64,000 nucleotides of DNA from Pseudidiomarina aquimaris (GCF_003987395.1 NZ_PIPT01000004.1:186001-250000); one strand, 5' to 3'. Positions 1 to 9,372 are shown, counted from the stretch's first letter. The notes: generated by a model not told the origin, from the sequence alone. Numbers and translations: made by a program.

Positions 1-300
1 GACCCCGAAGGGAGTTTTATTAAACAATGGTGCCCAGAACTAAGCGAAGTGCCGCCAGAGCTGATCCATAGCCCCTGGCAGTTAAGCATGCTTGAGCAGC
101 AGCTCTACGGCTGCCACCTTGGCCGCGACTATCCATTCCCGATTGTGGATCTCAAAGCAAGCGGTAAACGGGCGCGCGACTTACTGTGGGGCTGGCGTAA
201 AGAAGCGCAGGTGCAAGCCGAAAAAAAACGCATTTTAGCGCGTCATGTGCGCCCCAACCAACGCAAGAGCAACTCTGCTAAACGCAAGCGTAGCGAATAA
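1..300 (+). CDS. Cryptochrome/DNA photolyase family protein, C-terminal fragment
   Basis: The reading frame is open from base 1 to the TAA at 298-300, so only the last 99 residues are present. It shows the conserved end of the FAD-binding helical domain of the photolyase/cryptochrome superfamily: [14 protein letters not shown], then IHSPW, then YPFPIVDLK. In this family that region packs around the FAD of light-driven DNA repair enzymes or photoreceptors. The tail after about residue 75 is Lys/Arg-rich, as in several marine homologues. The antenna domain and most FAD contacts lie upstream of the window, so repair enzyme and photoreceptor cannot be told apart. Confidence 0.85.
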   Translation, partial: DPEGSFIKQWCPELSEVPPELIHSPWQLSMLEQQLYGCHLGRDYPFPIVDLKASGKRARDLLWGWRKEAQVQAEKKRILARHVRPNQRKSNSAKRKRSE

Positions 301-384
301 GCATTGCCTCGACCGGCGAAACACCGCTACTATCGAAGCATAATCACAAAAGCAGCTTCAACATTAGAACTTCAAGGTAGCGTT

Positions 385-1749
385 ATGAAAACACTAATAA
401 AAACGCTCGTCGCTCTGGCTTTGACAAGCACTCAAGCAGGCGCTTGGGCGCAGCCAGCCGAGCAAGGGCGTGTCATTGCTAATGCCGACAACTACAGCGT
501 GCTCAGCTATCAAGACCGCATCGGTCCAGAGAACCGCATGCTGACCACCCGATTAACCGAGTTATTGCCACAGCTCATGGCAGAAACTGAGCTCGATATG
601 TGGCTGGTTATCAACCGCGAATATGCGGAGGATCCAGTCTATTACACGCTGGTACCACAACCGACTTTTGCGGCACGGCGCACCACCATGCTGGTGTTTA
701 ACCGCTTAGCCGACGGCACCATCGAGCGCCTGTCGGTCAACCGCTATCCATTGGGTGAACCCTATGAGTCGGCCTGGGCTGGCGGCGAACTCGATGCACA
801 GTGGCAAGCTTTGGCTGACCTGATTGCTGACAAAGACCCGCAACGAATTGGCATAAACGTCTCGCGCGATTGGCCCGTCGCTGATGGTCTTAGCCACGGT
901 TTGCACCAGCGTTTACAAGAAGCGTTACCTGAGCCACTCGAACAACGCCTCGTGTCCGCTGAAGATCTCATTGTGCGCTGGGTCGAGACCCGTACAGCAG
1001 AAGAAATTGAAATCTACCCTCAGGTGGTAAGCTTGGCACGCGGGGTTATCGCCGAAGCCTTCAGCAACCGTGTGATCACACCCGGTATAACAACCACCCA
1101 AGACGTAGCATGGTATATCCGCGAACGCTTTGCCGAACTGCAGTTGCCGGTGTGGTTCATGCCTTATGTAACCCTACAACGTAAGGGCCAAGGCTGTACC
1201 GACGAACAGCCTTTCTGTGGACAAAGTGACAAAACCATTCAAAGAGGCGACGTTATTCACACAGATGTGGGTATTTGTTACCTGAAACTGTGTACAGATA
1301 CCCAAGAGCTGGGCTATGTGCTTAATTTTGGCGAAACCGACGTGCCGGCTGAATTAAAAGCTGCGATGGCGGTGGGCAACAAGTGGCAAGACCATTTAAC
1401 TGACGCCTTTACGGTGGGTCGCACAGGCAACGAAGTGCTAGAAGCGACTATCGCGAAAACCACCGCGGAAAGCATGATCACCAGCACCTACACCCATCCA
1501 CTTGGCTTCTACGGGCACGCCCCTGGGCCAACGATTGGCATGTGGGATAACCAAGGTCCCACACCTATCCGTGGCGACTGGCCTTTGTATGCCAATACCG
1601 CCTATGCGATTGAAGGAAATGCCAAAGTGCCACTAGCCATGTGGGACGGCCAAAATGTGCAGATTATGCTCGAGCAAAGTGCGCTATTTGACGGTGAGAA
1701 GGTGACTTACATAGCGGGTCGCCAGACGCAATGGCATGTGATTCGTTAG
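385..1749 (+). CDS. Secreted M24 family metallopeptidase (Xaa-Pro aminopeptidase-like)
   Basis: A 454-residue protein. I chose the ATG at 385 because an AAGGTAG ribosome site precedes it and it begins a typical signal peptide (MKTLIKTLVALALTSTQAGAWA); the frame runs further upstream without a better start. Residues of about 35-200 form a creatinase-type N-terminal domain and about 215-445 the pita-bread M24 catalytic domain. The expected metal ligands are visible in order: Asp in HTDVG, Asp in CTDTQ, His in the HPLGFYGHAPG region, Glu in AIEGN and Glu in MLEQS. The family removes N-terminal residues from X-Pro peptides, here probably in the periplasm. It is followed by a heptamer repeat and the LOG gene. 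Confidence 0.85.
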   Translation: MKTLIKTLVALALTSTQAGAWAQPAEQGRVIANADNYSVLSYQDRIGPENRMLTTRLTELLPQLMAETELDMWLVINREYAEDPVYYTLVPQPTFAARRTTMLVFNRLADGTIERLSVNRYPLGEPYESAWAGGELDAQWQALADLIADKDPQRIGINVSRDWPVADGLSHGLHQRLQEALPEPLEQRLVSAEDLIVRWVETRTAEEIEIYPQVVSLARGVIAEAFSNRVITPGITTTQDVAWYIRERFAELQLPVWFMPYVTLQRKGQGCTDEQPFCGQSDKTIQRGDVIHTDVGICYLKLCTDTQELGYVLNFGETDVPAELKAAMAVGNKWQDHLTDAFTVGRTGNEVLEATIAKTTAESMITSTYTHPLGFYGHAPGPTIGMWDNQGPTPIRGDWPLYANTAYAIEGNAKVPLAMWDGQNVQIMLEQSALFDGEKVTYIAGRQTQWHVIR

Positions 1750-1750
1750 T

Positions 1751-1792
1751 CGTTATTCGTTATTCGTTATTCGTTATTCGTTATTCGTTAAT
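1751..1792 (+). repeat. Tandem heptamer repeat (CGTTATT)n
   Basis: Five perfect copies of the 7-bp unit CGTTATT run head to tail from 1751 to 1785. A sixth copy with one change (CGTTAAT) follows. The tract fills nearly the whole gap between the M24 peptidase stop and the ribosome site of the LOG gene (ATG at 1803). Copy number at such a tract could vary by slippage and change spacing in the LOG leader, but nothing in the sequence proves a role. Confidence 0.9.
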
Positions 1793-1802
1793 GGAGTAGA
1801 TT

Positions 1803-2396
1803 ATGGCGCATTCGTTTCAGAGCATATGTGTGTATTGTGGGGCGAATCCGGGATTCAGCCCAGTCTATAAAGATGCCGCTTTGCAACTCGCCGATGAGCT
1901 TTGTCGCGCCGGTATCACTCTCGTCTATGGTGGCTCCAGCGTTGGCCTCATGGGTATCCTTGCCGACCGAGTATTAAGTAACGGCGGCAAGGTCATTGGT
2001 GTGATTCCCCAAGCCCTCGTTGATAAAGAGCTAGCACATGAGGACCTCACCGAGCTACATATCGTTGCTTCGATGCATGCTCGCAAAGCGAAAATGGCCG
2101 AACTCGCTGACGGCTTTATTGCCTTGCCTGGCGGCATGGGCACACTGGAAGAACTGTTCGAAATGCTCACCTGGGCGCAACTGGGTTTTCACCAGAAGAG
2201 TTGCGCGGTGCTCAATGTCGACGGCTATTACGAGGGCTTGTTAAGCTTCTTGGAGGGGGCTGTATCGCAAGGTTTTATTCGCGATGAGCATCGCCATTTA
2301 CTTCTCAACCACGACAACCCAGCGACCTTGCTCGAACTTATGGCGGCTTATGAACCGCCACAACAACCGAAATGGATAACGGCGAGCGAAACTTAA
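1803..2396 (+). CDS. LOG family Rossmann-fold protein (TIGR00730 type)
   Basis: A 197-residue cytosolic protein with the LOG signature PGGMGTLEE preceded by the conserved MHARKAKMAE segment. The family includes cytokinin riboside 5'-monophosphate phosphoribohydrolases, which release free base from nucleoside monophosphates. In bacteria outside plant-associated lineages the natural substrate is generally unclear, probably a nucleotide 5'-monophosphate. The N-terminal ICVYCGANPG and the GGSSVGLMG loop form the nucleotide-binding fold. Its start has GGAG 8 bp upstream, directly after the heptamer repeat. A DUF4440/NTF2-like gene follows after 12 bp, so the two are probably co-transcribed. Confidence 0.9.
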   Translation: MAHSFQSICVYCGANPGFSPVYKDAALQLADELCRAGITLVYGGSSVGLMGILADRVLSNGGKVIGVIPQALVDKELAHEDLTELHIVASMHARKAKMAELADGFIALPGGMGTLEELFEMLTWAQLGFHQKSCAVLNVDGYYEGLLSFLEGAVSQGFIRDEHRHLLLNHDNPATLLELMAAYEPPQQPKWITASET

Positions 2397-2408
2397 TTAG
2401 GAGTCCTC

Positions 2409-2873
2409 ATGCGTTTAATTCTTATTATTTTGCTATTCATTAGTAGTGTTGCACATGCACAAGAAGCTCGGCCGATAAGCGATGCCGAACAGTTTGCCGT
2501 CACGAGTGCGGTTGAGGATTTCCTTTACGGGGCGTCGGTCAATGACGTGCAAGCCCATGACAAGTTCTGGGCTCCGGAGCTGACCTACACAAGTTCATCT
2601 GGTGTCCGCTTCGGCAAAGCGGAACTTATGGAAGGTATGAGCAACGCTAAAATGCTGCCCAAAAGCGAGGTAACCGCGTGGTATACGGCGGAAGATATTG
2701 AGCTAAAAGCCTTCGGCCCAAGCATCATTATCAACTTTACTTTGGTTTCGACAGATGTCGCCAGCGGCGCCCGCGAGACATTTTTGAATACGGGAGTGAT
2801 GGTTGAACGTCAAGGCCAGTGGCAGGCGGTAAACTGGAACGCCACCCGCACCGCCACGCCGAGCACCGAGTAA
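2409..2873 (+). CDS. Exported NTF2-like (SnoaL/DUF4440-type) protein
   Basis: A 154-residue protein with a cleavable signal peptide (MRLILIILLFISSVAHA) and a single NTF2-like cone-shaped domain. Recognisable features are the early helix with AVEDFLYGASVND, the FWAPELTYTSSSG strand and the late NTGVMVERQGQWQAVNW strand. The fold binds small ligands or has isomerase-like functions; no catalytic residue can be assigned. AGGAG lies just upstream of the ATG at 2409. It ends one base before the convergent DSD1-type gene begins on the other strand. Confidence 0.75.
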   Translation: MRLILIILLFISSVAHAQEARPISDAEQFAVTSAVEDFLYGASVNDVQAHDKFWAPELTYTSSSGVRFGKAELMEGMSNAKMLPKSEVTAWYTAEDIELKAFGPSIIINFTLVSTDVASGARETFLNTGVMVERQGQWQAVNWNATRTATPSTE

Positions 2874-3998
2874 TTACCAATAATTGATCCGCGGCCAGAA
2901 CACCAGTTCGTCGGCAGTCGGCACGACATAGCCTTCAAACTGGCTGGCTGTCGCGCACGCATGGTTCGGTAAAATTCGCACTTGCTGGCCGACTTCAAGC
3001 TTAGGCAGCTTGGCTTTGCTGCCTTTTCTTACCGACACAATGCCATGCTCTTGGCTGGTACTCGAAACAATCAAATCCTGATACGGCGTGCCATCCATTG
3101 CACAGACTAGCCCGTAGCCCTGATCGACCTCTTGCTGCGCCGTACCGCGGTCGCGCGATAACGCCATCCAGCCCGCATCGGTCATGATCCAGCCTTTTTC
3201 GGGGCGATGCCCAATCACGGTAGCAACTACACTTATCGCAATGTCTTGCAGCTCACATACATGCAAACCAGCCATGACCAGATCTTGGAATACGTACACA
3301 CCGGCGCGCATTTCAGTAACGCCGGTGAGATCTTCTGCGAAATGCGCAGTAGGCGTTGAGCCGACACTTACGATGGGGCATGGCACCCCCGCCGCTACAA
3401 GCTGGTCACGAACCGCCACCGCAGTCGCACGTTCATGCTCAGCGGCCGCCTCTTTGGCAGCCTTATCGGGACAATGGTACGAACCACCTGCATGCATTAA
3501 AATTCCACAAAATTCGCCATTTTCGTGCAAATAACGCCCAATTTCGACGATTTTAGGGTCATTCTTACTGAGTCCGGCGCGTTCACCGTCACAGTCAATT
3601 TCAATCAGCGCAGGAATCTTATGACCCAATTGCGCAGCAGCTTTAACCACGGCTTGTGCCTGCGCCATACTGTCGACTAACACCCGCAGCGTAACTCCCA
3701 TCCGCAGCAACTCAACAACGCGCGGCAACTTGTCGGGACTGATACCTACCGCGTAAGTGATATCGGTAAAACCATGCTCGGCAAAATACTCTGCCTCTTT
3801 CAACGTCGAAACGGTTATCGGCCCTTTCCCATCAGCAAAAAGTCGACGCACTACGTCAATCGATTTAGCCGTCTTCACATGCGGTCGCAATGTGACGCCG
3901 AGCTTATCCATGTGTTTTTGCAGACGCGCAATATTGCGCTCCATTTTCACTGGATCGAGCAATAAATACGGCGTGGTGAGTTCGGCGAGGTTAAGCAT
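2874..3998 (-). CDS. DSD1 family PLP-dependent enzyme (D-threonine aldolase / D-serine dehydratase-like)
   Basis: A 374-residue protein with an alanine-racemase-type TIM barrel (about 5-235) followed by the beta domain of the D-serine dehydratase-like group (about 255-365). The PLP-binding lysine lies in RPHVKTAK. The late NHACATASQF supplies the His-x-Cys pair that, in eukaryotic D-serine dehydratase, binds the catalytic zinc. This suggests either D-3-hydroxyamino-acid cleavage (D-threonine aldolase) or dehydration of D-serine/D-threo compounds; sequence reading cannot separate them. AAGGATC precedes the ATG. It is the last gene of the reverse-strand run 7601-2874, 28 bp after the SMP-30-like gene, so it may be co-expressed with it. 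Confidence 0.8.
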   Translation of the reverse strand: MLNLAELTTPYLLLDPVKMERNIARLQKHMDKLGVTLRPHVKTAKSIDVVRRLFADGKGPITVSTLKEAEYFAEHGFTDITYAVGISPDKLPRVVELLRMGVTLRVLVDSMAQAQAVVKAAAQLGHKIPALIEIDCDGERAGLSKNDPKIVEIGRYLHENGEFCGILMHAGGSYHCPDKAAKEAAAEHERATAVAVRDQLVAAGVPCPIVSVGSTPTAHFAEDLTGVTEMRAGVYVFQDLVMAGLHVCELQDIAISVVATVIGHRPEKGWIMTDAGWMALSRDRGTAQQEVDQGYGLVCAMDGTPYQDLIVSSTSQEHGIVSVRKGSKAKLPKLEVGQQVRILPNHACATASQFEGYVVPTADELVFWPRINYW

Positions 3999-4026
3999 GG
4001 TGATGATCCTTACAATCTGCCGAGAG

Positions 4027-5109
4027 TTAGAGCTCTAACTCCGCGTAGGCCGGTTCATGGAGGCTGCTGAGAAAGAGTTTACCCTCGCTCTCGGCAGCTC
4101 CAGTAACATGCGCAAAAGCGCCACTTGGGTCTTGCAAGCTGCGCAACACGTTACCATTGCTATCAATGGCAATAAGATGGCTGTAACGCTGGGCTTGCGG
4201 ACGCATAAAGCTTGGTAACCGCTGAACTATTTTGCGCACAAACGGATAATTCGATAGCGCATCTAAAGAACCACTACGCGGGCTCACTAAGCCCACCCAA
4301 AACTTACCGTCGGGTGCATCGTTAATATTGTCTGGAAAGCCCGGAAGGTTTTCCATAATGGCTTCAATTTGGCCATTGTTCTGGTCGCCGATGCCGATAC
4401 GCAAAATACGGTAACTACCGGTTTCTGCCACTAACACCCAGTTATTGTCATGACTTACCGCAACGCCGTTGGCAAAATGCAGACCGCCGAGCACGGTGTA
4501 GGTAAGCCCTGTTTCTGGCACATAGGCAAGTAGCCGACCGTTGCCCGCATGCTCCATAATATCCAATAAACTCGCTTGGTAGGTGCCATATTGGTCCGCC
4601 GCAAAACGTGACGAGGCATCCGAGAAATAGACCGTGCCATCCGCGGCAATATCAACGTCATCGGCATAACGTACCGCACGTCCATCAACTTCCGTTACCA
4701 CCAGCTCGAGACCGGTATCACGGGACCAACGCATCAAGCCCAAATAAGCATCGGCAATCCATAACGTGCCGTCGGGGCCAAATTCTAAGCCAAGTGGGCG
4801 CCCACCCGTCGTTGTTAAGATAGAAAAGTCACCGTCATGTTCACGCCGCACGATATCGCCGTTGAGCAAGCCAAATACCGGTCGCCCTTCACTATCCAAG
4901 GTAATATCTTCCGGACCTTCAGAATTCACTAGCTGTTGGCGTTCGGCGCTTTGCAAAGCTGTGTTGGGCGCATAGGCACCGACAAAACCCTGATCACGCG
5001 GCGCATTCCATGCCCGCGGCTCAATAGCGACAGGCCAAAACAACAGGTAGGCAATTGCGGCAAGCACAATTATAACCGCGCTTGGTGCGAGCGCATGGCG
5101 TTTTGACAT
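4027..5109 (-). CDS. SMP-30/gluconolactonase/strictosidine-synthase-like protein
   Basis: A 360-residue protein with one N-terminal membrane anchor (about 9-27) followed by a six-bladed beta-propeller. Typical blade phrases are GPEDITLDSEGRPVFG, GLEFGPDGTLWIADA, YADDVDIAADGTVYFSDAS, FANGVAVSHDNNWVLVAET and FPDNINDAPDGKFWVG. This is the arrangement of the strictosidine synthase/APMAP branch, whose bacterial members usually act as calcium-dependent lactonases or esterases. It lies 18 bp downstream of the alpha/beta hydrolase and in the same run as a Baeyer-Villiger-type monooxygenase, which would make a lactone or ester substrate sensible (inference). Confidence 0.75.
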   Translation of the reverse strand: MSKRHALAPSAVIIVLAAIAYLLFWPVAIEPRAWNAPRDQGFVGAYAPNTALQSAERQQLVNSEGPEDITLDSEGRPVFGLLNGDIVRREHDGDFSILTTTGGRPLGLEFGPDGTLWIADAYLGLMRWSRDTGLELVVTEVDGRAVRYADDVDIAADGTVYFSDASSRFAADQYGTYQASLLDIMEHAGNGRLLAYVPETGLTYTVLGGLHFANGVAVSHDNNWVLVAETGSYRILRIGIGDQNNGQIEAIMENLPGFPDNINDAPDGKFWVGLVSPRSGSLDALSNYPFVRKIVQRLPSFMRPQAQRYSHLIAIDSNGNVLRSLQDPSGAFAHVTGAAESEGKLFLSSLHEPAYAELEL

Positions 5110-5127
5110 GATCTTAAATCCCTATTG

Positions 5128-6066
5128 TTATTCTAATGGGCTTGTTAAAAATTCCATTACACGCTCGGCGGTCTGCGCCGGGCGCTCAACCATTGGCATA
5201 TGACCAACGCCCTCATAAATCTCTAATTCGGCATTGGGAATACCTTTATACCACACTGCCGCAGCACTCACATCGAGCAACTGATCACGGCTACCCCAGA
5301 TGATTAAGGTTGGCACCGAAATTTCAGCAAGGCGGCCGTCGAGCTGGTCAAGATTACGAAAGTCTTCAGCGATCTGAATGTATTCGGCTTTGTGCTGTTG
5401 ATAGCGCTCGGCCATACTCCGCAACACAAACTCTGGAACATAAGGCGGTTCCGCCATGGTCATGGCATAAAACTCCTGAAAGTCGTTCCAGTTATCAATT
5501 TCGAAAGGTGACTGACCTTGTTGGAACAGTTTTTCCGCGCGGCTTGCCACAGGTGCGGTTACACCTGCAGGGTCAATGACCACGATGCCAGCGGTGCGTT
5601 GCGGATACTGTAAGGCAAAATTGGCGGCAATCAAGCCACCCATCGAATTCCCAATAACCGTCGCACGCTCCACATTTAGGGCATCGAGCAAACGCTGTAA
5701 ACGTGTTGCTTGGGCGCTAGGGCTATAACTCCATTGTGGGTCAAAGCCGGTTTCACCGTGGCCCGCAAGATCGGGAATAATGATGTTGTAACGCTCATCT
5801 ATTTGATTGCCAAAGCGCAACCAGAGTTCTTTCGAGGCCGTGTAGCCATGCAAGAGCAACAACGTCGGAGCGTTAGCACTTTCCGCACTGCGGCGGTACA
5901 GCGAAAAGGTAATATCACCTAGGTCTACTTGGCCTTTGTCAAAACCATACAGTGCCGCTTCAACACGTTGTGTGCTTTGATAGACCACTTGCCCAGTAAG
6001 CGGATGCCACGTAGTGGCGTACAAGAGGATAAAAACCGCTGCTAATCCGATAAGCCACTTTTTCAT
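5128..6066 (-). CDS. Membrane-anchored alpha/beta hydrolase
   Basis: A 312-residue hydrolase with an N-terminal hydrophobic anchor (about 3-18). The oxyanion loop is LLHGYTASKELW (about 71-82), the nucleophile elbow is GNSMGG with Ser141, the acid is probably the Asp in GSRDQLLD and the base is the His in GVGHMPMVERP. This set is that of esterases, lipases or lactonases; the substrate is not evident. Its ATG overlaps the stop of the upstream monooxygenase gene by 4 bp (ATGA at 6063-6066), which implies translational coupling. The pair may convert a ketone to an ester and then hydrolyse it. Confidence 0.8.
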   Translation of the reverse strand: MKKWLIGLAAVFILLYATTWHPLTGQVVYQSTQRVEAALYGFDKGQVDLGDITFSLYRRSAESANAPTLLLLHGYTASKELWLRFGNQIDERYNIIIPDLAGHGETGFDPQWSYSPSAQATRLQRLLDALNVERATVIGNSMGGLIAANFALQYPQRTAGIVVIDPAGVTAPVASRAEKLFQQGQSPFEIDNWNDFQEFYAMTMAEPPYVPEFVLRSMAERYQQHKAEYIQIAEDFRNLDQLDGRLAEISVPTLIIWGSRDQLLDVSAAAVWYKGIPNAELEIYEGVGHMPMVERPAQTAERVMEFLTSPLE

Positions 6067-7601
6067 GATTGTGCTCCGCTTTTAAAGCAATGATCTTGCG
6101 GCCGAAAACGCCAAGCCAAGTAACGATAGACAAAACTAAAGCCGGGGAACATTGCCGTGACCTTACCACTTTTGCTCTGATACCAGCTGTGACAACCGCC
6201 GGTTTGCCATACGGTACGAGCCATTTCGTGATGAATCTTATCGGTATAGCGCTGCTCTGCCTCAGCGGTGACCGCAACGCTGGTCGCTCCGCGCCGTTCC
6301 AATTCGGCTAACACACGCATGATATAAATCATCTGTGATTCAATCACAAAAATTGCGGAAGTATGCCCAATGCCAGTATTCGGCCCCGTAACCAAAAACA
6401 AATTCGGAAAATTCGGCATCATGGTGCCTAGATAAGCCCGCGGATAATCTTCCCAAACATCATCCAAACGCACTTCGTCTTGCCCAACCACATTGAAACC
6501 TAGCGCGCCATCAGTCGCTTTGAAGCCTGTCGAGTACACAACTAAGTCTAATTCGAGCTCTTGGCCCTGTTGGGTCACGAGTCCTTTTTCGGTGAACTCC
6601 CGAATCCCATCATCGCGATCATGTAAGGTAACATGGTCGAGTGCTAACGCTGGGTAGAGCGTATTTGAGACAATAATGCGCTTACATCCAATAGTGTAAT
6701 CGGGCGTGAGCTTTTGCCGTAAATCTTCATCGGGTATTTGCTTACGTAAGTGTCCTCGCGCCTCGCGTTCGGCAAAAACTTTCAATAAGGTCGACGAGTA
6801 TTTAAACGCTAGCACCCGCCACTCTAGCGCCCAATAGATAGTTTTGCGTAACAACTGATAGAACGGTTTGATACCCAACAGCTTACGAAACCACGGAGCA
6901 AACTTACGATCAGGGCGCGGCATCACCCAATGCGGCGTGCGCTGAAACACGTGCAGCTCGGCAACTTTATCTGCAATCGCAGGAATCACCTGTGCTGCAC
7001 TTGCGCCACTGCCAATAATCGCGACGCGTTTGCCTGTGTAATCATAACTATGATCCCACGCGTTGGTGTGAAAGCTTTTGCCCTGATAGCGCTCCCGCCC
7101 AGGGAAGTCTGGGATCAACGGATTGCTTAATGGTCCTTGCGCACTAATCACTGTACGTGCAAAGAATACGCCGGCACTGGTGGTTATCTGCCACTGTTGC
7201 TCATGCTCTAACCAGCGCAACTCGGTCACATTGGTGTTCAGCAATGCTTTGTCGGCCAAACGATGTTTTTCGAGGACCTGCTTAGTATATGACTCCAGTT
7301 CAGGTTGCTCAGCAAACATTTGTGACCATGGGTACGGCTCACTGGCCAACGAATAAAGGGGCGACTGCACATCGACTTGGGCGCCAGGGTATGAGTTTTG
7401 ACACCATGTGCCGCCCATGAAGCTGCGACGTTCCAACATAACGAAGTCCGTCACCCCTCGTTTTAGCAACCGCAATGCTGCGGATTGTCCGCCAAAGCCA
7501 GTACCAACAATAATGACTTGGTATGTATGTTGTTTCGTCGCCAATGCTTCGTTTCCAGAAAGTGAAAATATCACTAACAAATTAACGGTTTTATCAATCA
7601 T
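6063..7601 (-). CDS. Flavin-dependent monooxygenase, Baeyer-Villiger type
   Basis: A protein of up to 512 residues with two dinucleotide-binding motifs, GTGFGG (FAD, about residue 32) and GSGASAAQ (NADPH, about 196). Between them the stretch FPGRERYQGKSFHTNAW matches the Baeyer-Villiger monooxygenase fingerprint FxGxxxHxxxW. These enzymes use NADPH and O2 to insert oxygen next to a ketone, making esters or lactones. The start is uncertain: the ATG at 7601 gives an unusual hydrophobic 20-residue extension, and a TTG at 7544 would place the first Rossmann motif nearer the N terminus as is usual. It heads the run monooxygenase, hydrolase, SMP-30-like protein, DSD1 enzyme. Confidence 0.82.
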   Translation of the reverse strand: MIDKTVNLLVIFSLSGNEALATKQHTYQVIIVGTGFGGQSAALRLLKRGVTDFVMLERRSFMGGTWCQNSYPGAQVDVQSPLYSLASEPYPWSQMFAEQPELESYTKQVLEKHRLADKALLNTNVTELRWLEHEQQWQITTSAGVFFARTVISAQGPLSNPLIPDFPGRERYQGKSFHTNAWDHSYDYTGKRVAIIGSGASAAQVIPAIADKVAELHVFQRTPHWVMPRPDRKFAPWFRKLLGIKPFYQLLRKTIYWALEWRVLAFKYSSTLLKVFAEREARGHLRKQIPDEDLRQKLTPDYTIGCKRIIVSNTLYPALALDHVTLHDRDDGIREFTEKGLVTQQGQELELDLVVYSTGFKATDGALGFNVVGQDEVRLDDVWEDYPRAYLGTMMPNFPNLFLVTGPNTGIGHTSAIFVIESQMIYIMRVLAELERRGATSVAVTAEAEQRYTDKIHHEMARTVWQTGGCHSWYQSKSGKVTAMFPGFSFVYRYLAWRFRPQDHCFKSGAQS

Positions 7602-7662
7602 ATTCTACACTTGTAGTCATTTATAACCGCTAATCTTCAATTCAAAACAATAGCGAGTAGAC

Positions 7663-9372
7663 ATGACTGATGACCGCGACAAGCAAATCAGCGAGGCACG
7701 GTTCCATAAGCTCTTTGACGATACCCAAGCGATGTCTATTCAAGGCTACCGAGCTGATGGTACTGTGGTTTACTGGAATGCTGCCTCAGAAAAAATTTAT
7801 GGCTATACGACCGCAGAAGCATTGGGGCAAAGTTTATATGATTTAATTATCCCCAGCGAAATGCGGGATGACGTGCAAAAAGCAGTGGCCTGGATGTTCG
7901 AGCATGAGCAAGGGATTCCTTCTGCACGATTGAACCTTAAACATAAAAACGGCACGACGGTTCCTGTCTTTTCTAGCCATACGGTGGTCGCGCTCCCCAA
8001 TGACGAACCCATCATGTTTTGCATGGATGCCGACATGCGCGCTTTGGAAATTGCTGAAAACCAAGTGCAGCGGCTCTCCTATTTTGACCCACTGACCGAT
8101 TTGCCAAACCGTCGACTTTTACTTGAGCGTCTGGCGAGCATTCTTCGCCCCAATAACGGTGATAGCCCCGTTGCTGCGCTCATGATCGTTGATATTGATA
8201 ACTTTCACAGTATTAATGAAAGTCTGGGCTATGCCAGTGGCGATCGTGTGCTCATGCACTGCGCACAATGTCTACAGCAGTTTGCGCCAGCACTCGACGA
8301 TATTGCCCGACTGGTTAAAGATGAGTTTGTCTTGCTGCTCGCCAGCGCAGGGAACTCGTCGGCAGCGGTTGCAACGAACGCCGAGCAAACCGCCAAGCAG
8401 CTAATAGCGGCTCTTGAGGCGCCCTTGCAACTCGACAATAGCACCCACAAGTTAAGTGCTTGTATTGGTATTACACTGTTTGATTGTCCGAGTGAACAGC
8501 TCGGTGATGAACTTTTACGGCAAGCCGATATCGCCCTCAAGTCAGCAAAAAAGTCAAACGACGCGCAAATCTGCTTTTTCGATACCGACATGGAAAATGC
8601 GGTCAAAGAAAGGCTAAAAATCGCACAAGCTTTGGCGCATGCCGTTGATAAAAAAGAGTTTAAACTGGCGTTTCAACCACAAGTCAACAGGCATGGGCAA
8701 CTGATTGGTTTTGAGGCTTTACTACGTTGGAGTCACCCAGAATTCGGGGCTATTTCTCCCGAACAGTTCATTCCAATAGCGGAGACAACGAACGCAATTT
8801 TGCCCATCGGTGACTGGGTGCTCGAGCAGAGCTGTTTACAGCTAGTGCAATGGGCGTCACAGGCGGATACCAAGCGCCTAAACTTATCAGTGAATGTCAG
8901 TTCCGAACAATTTAGGCGGGGCGACTTTGTTTCCCGCGTCCAGCAAATTTTGCTCAATTCAGGAGCCAACCCTAAAAATTTACGCTTGGAGTTAACCGAA
9001 AGTTTGATGGCCGAAGACATTGAGTTTGTCGTCAGTCAAATGCACAACTTACGTGAGCTTGGCGTTTCGATTTCATTAGATGACTTTGGCACGGGCTATG
9101 CGTCACTTGCATACCTATCACAGCTTCCGCTCGACGAGCTCAAAATTGACCGCGCCTTCGTAAAAGATCTGAACAAGCAGGGTAAAGGTGAGCTCTTAAC
9201 GGAGACCCTAATCAGCCTTGGTCGCAGTATGAATTTGACAGTTATTGCTGAGGGCGTGGAAACTCACGAGCAATTTGAGCGTCTACAAGAACTAGGTTGT
9301 GAGTTTTTCCAAGGCTACCTATTCGGTAAGCCAAGAACTGACATTGAATCTTATCTAAACCAGAAGAGTTAA
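7663..9372 (+). CDS. PAS-GGDEF-EAL protein, probable c-di-GMP phosphodiesterase
   Basis: A 569-residue soluble protein with a PAS domain (about 10-130), GGDEF-like domain (about 142-300) and EAL domain (about 318-565). The GGDEF signature is degenerate, reading VKDEF where GGDEF is expected, so cyclase activity is unlikely. The EAL domain looks intact: FEALLRW, LELTESL, SLDDFGTGYASLAYL, KIDRAFVKDL and VIAEGVET are all present. It therefore probably hydrolyses c-di-GMP in response to a PAS-sensed cue; no membrane segment is seen. It is divergent from the monooxygenase gene (61 bp between) and is followed after 3 bp by the SIMPL gene, probably as one transcript. Confidence 0.9.
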   Translation: MTDDRDKQISEARFHKLFDDTQAMSIQGYRADGTVVYWNAASEKIYGYTTAEALGQSLYDLIIPSEMRDDVQKAVAWMFEHEQGIPSARLNLKHKNGTTVPVFSSHTVVALPNDEPIMFCMDADMRALEIAENQVQRLSYFDPLTDLPNRRLLLERLASILRPNNGDSPVAALMIVDIDNFHSINESLGYASGDRVLMHCAQCLQQFAPALDDIARLVKDEFVLLLASAGNSSAAVATNAEQTAKQLIAALEAPLQLDNSTHKLSACIGITLFDCPSEQLGDELLRQADIALKSAKKSNDAQICFFDTDMENAVKERLKIAQALAHAVDKKEFKLAFQPQVNRHGQLIGFEALLRWSHPEFGAISPEQFIPIAETTNAILPIGDWVLEQSCLQLVQWASQADTKRLNLSVNVSSEQFRRGDFVSRVQQILLNSGANPKNLRLELTESLMAEDIEFVVSQMHNLRELGVSISLDDFGTGYASLAYLSQLPLDELKIDRAFVKDLNKQGKGELLTETLISLGRSMNLTVIAEGVETHEQFERLQELGCEFFQGYLFGKPRTDIESYLNQKS

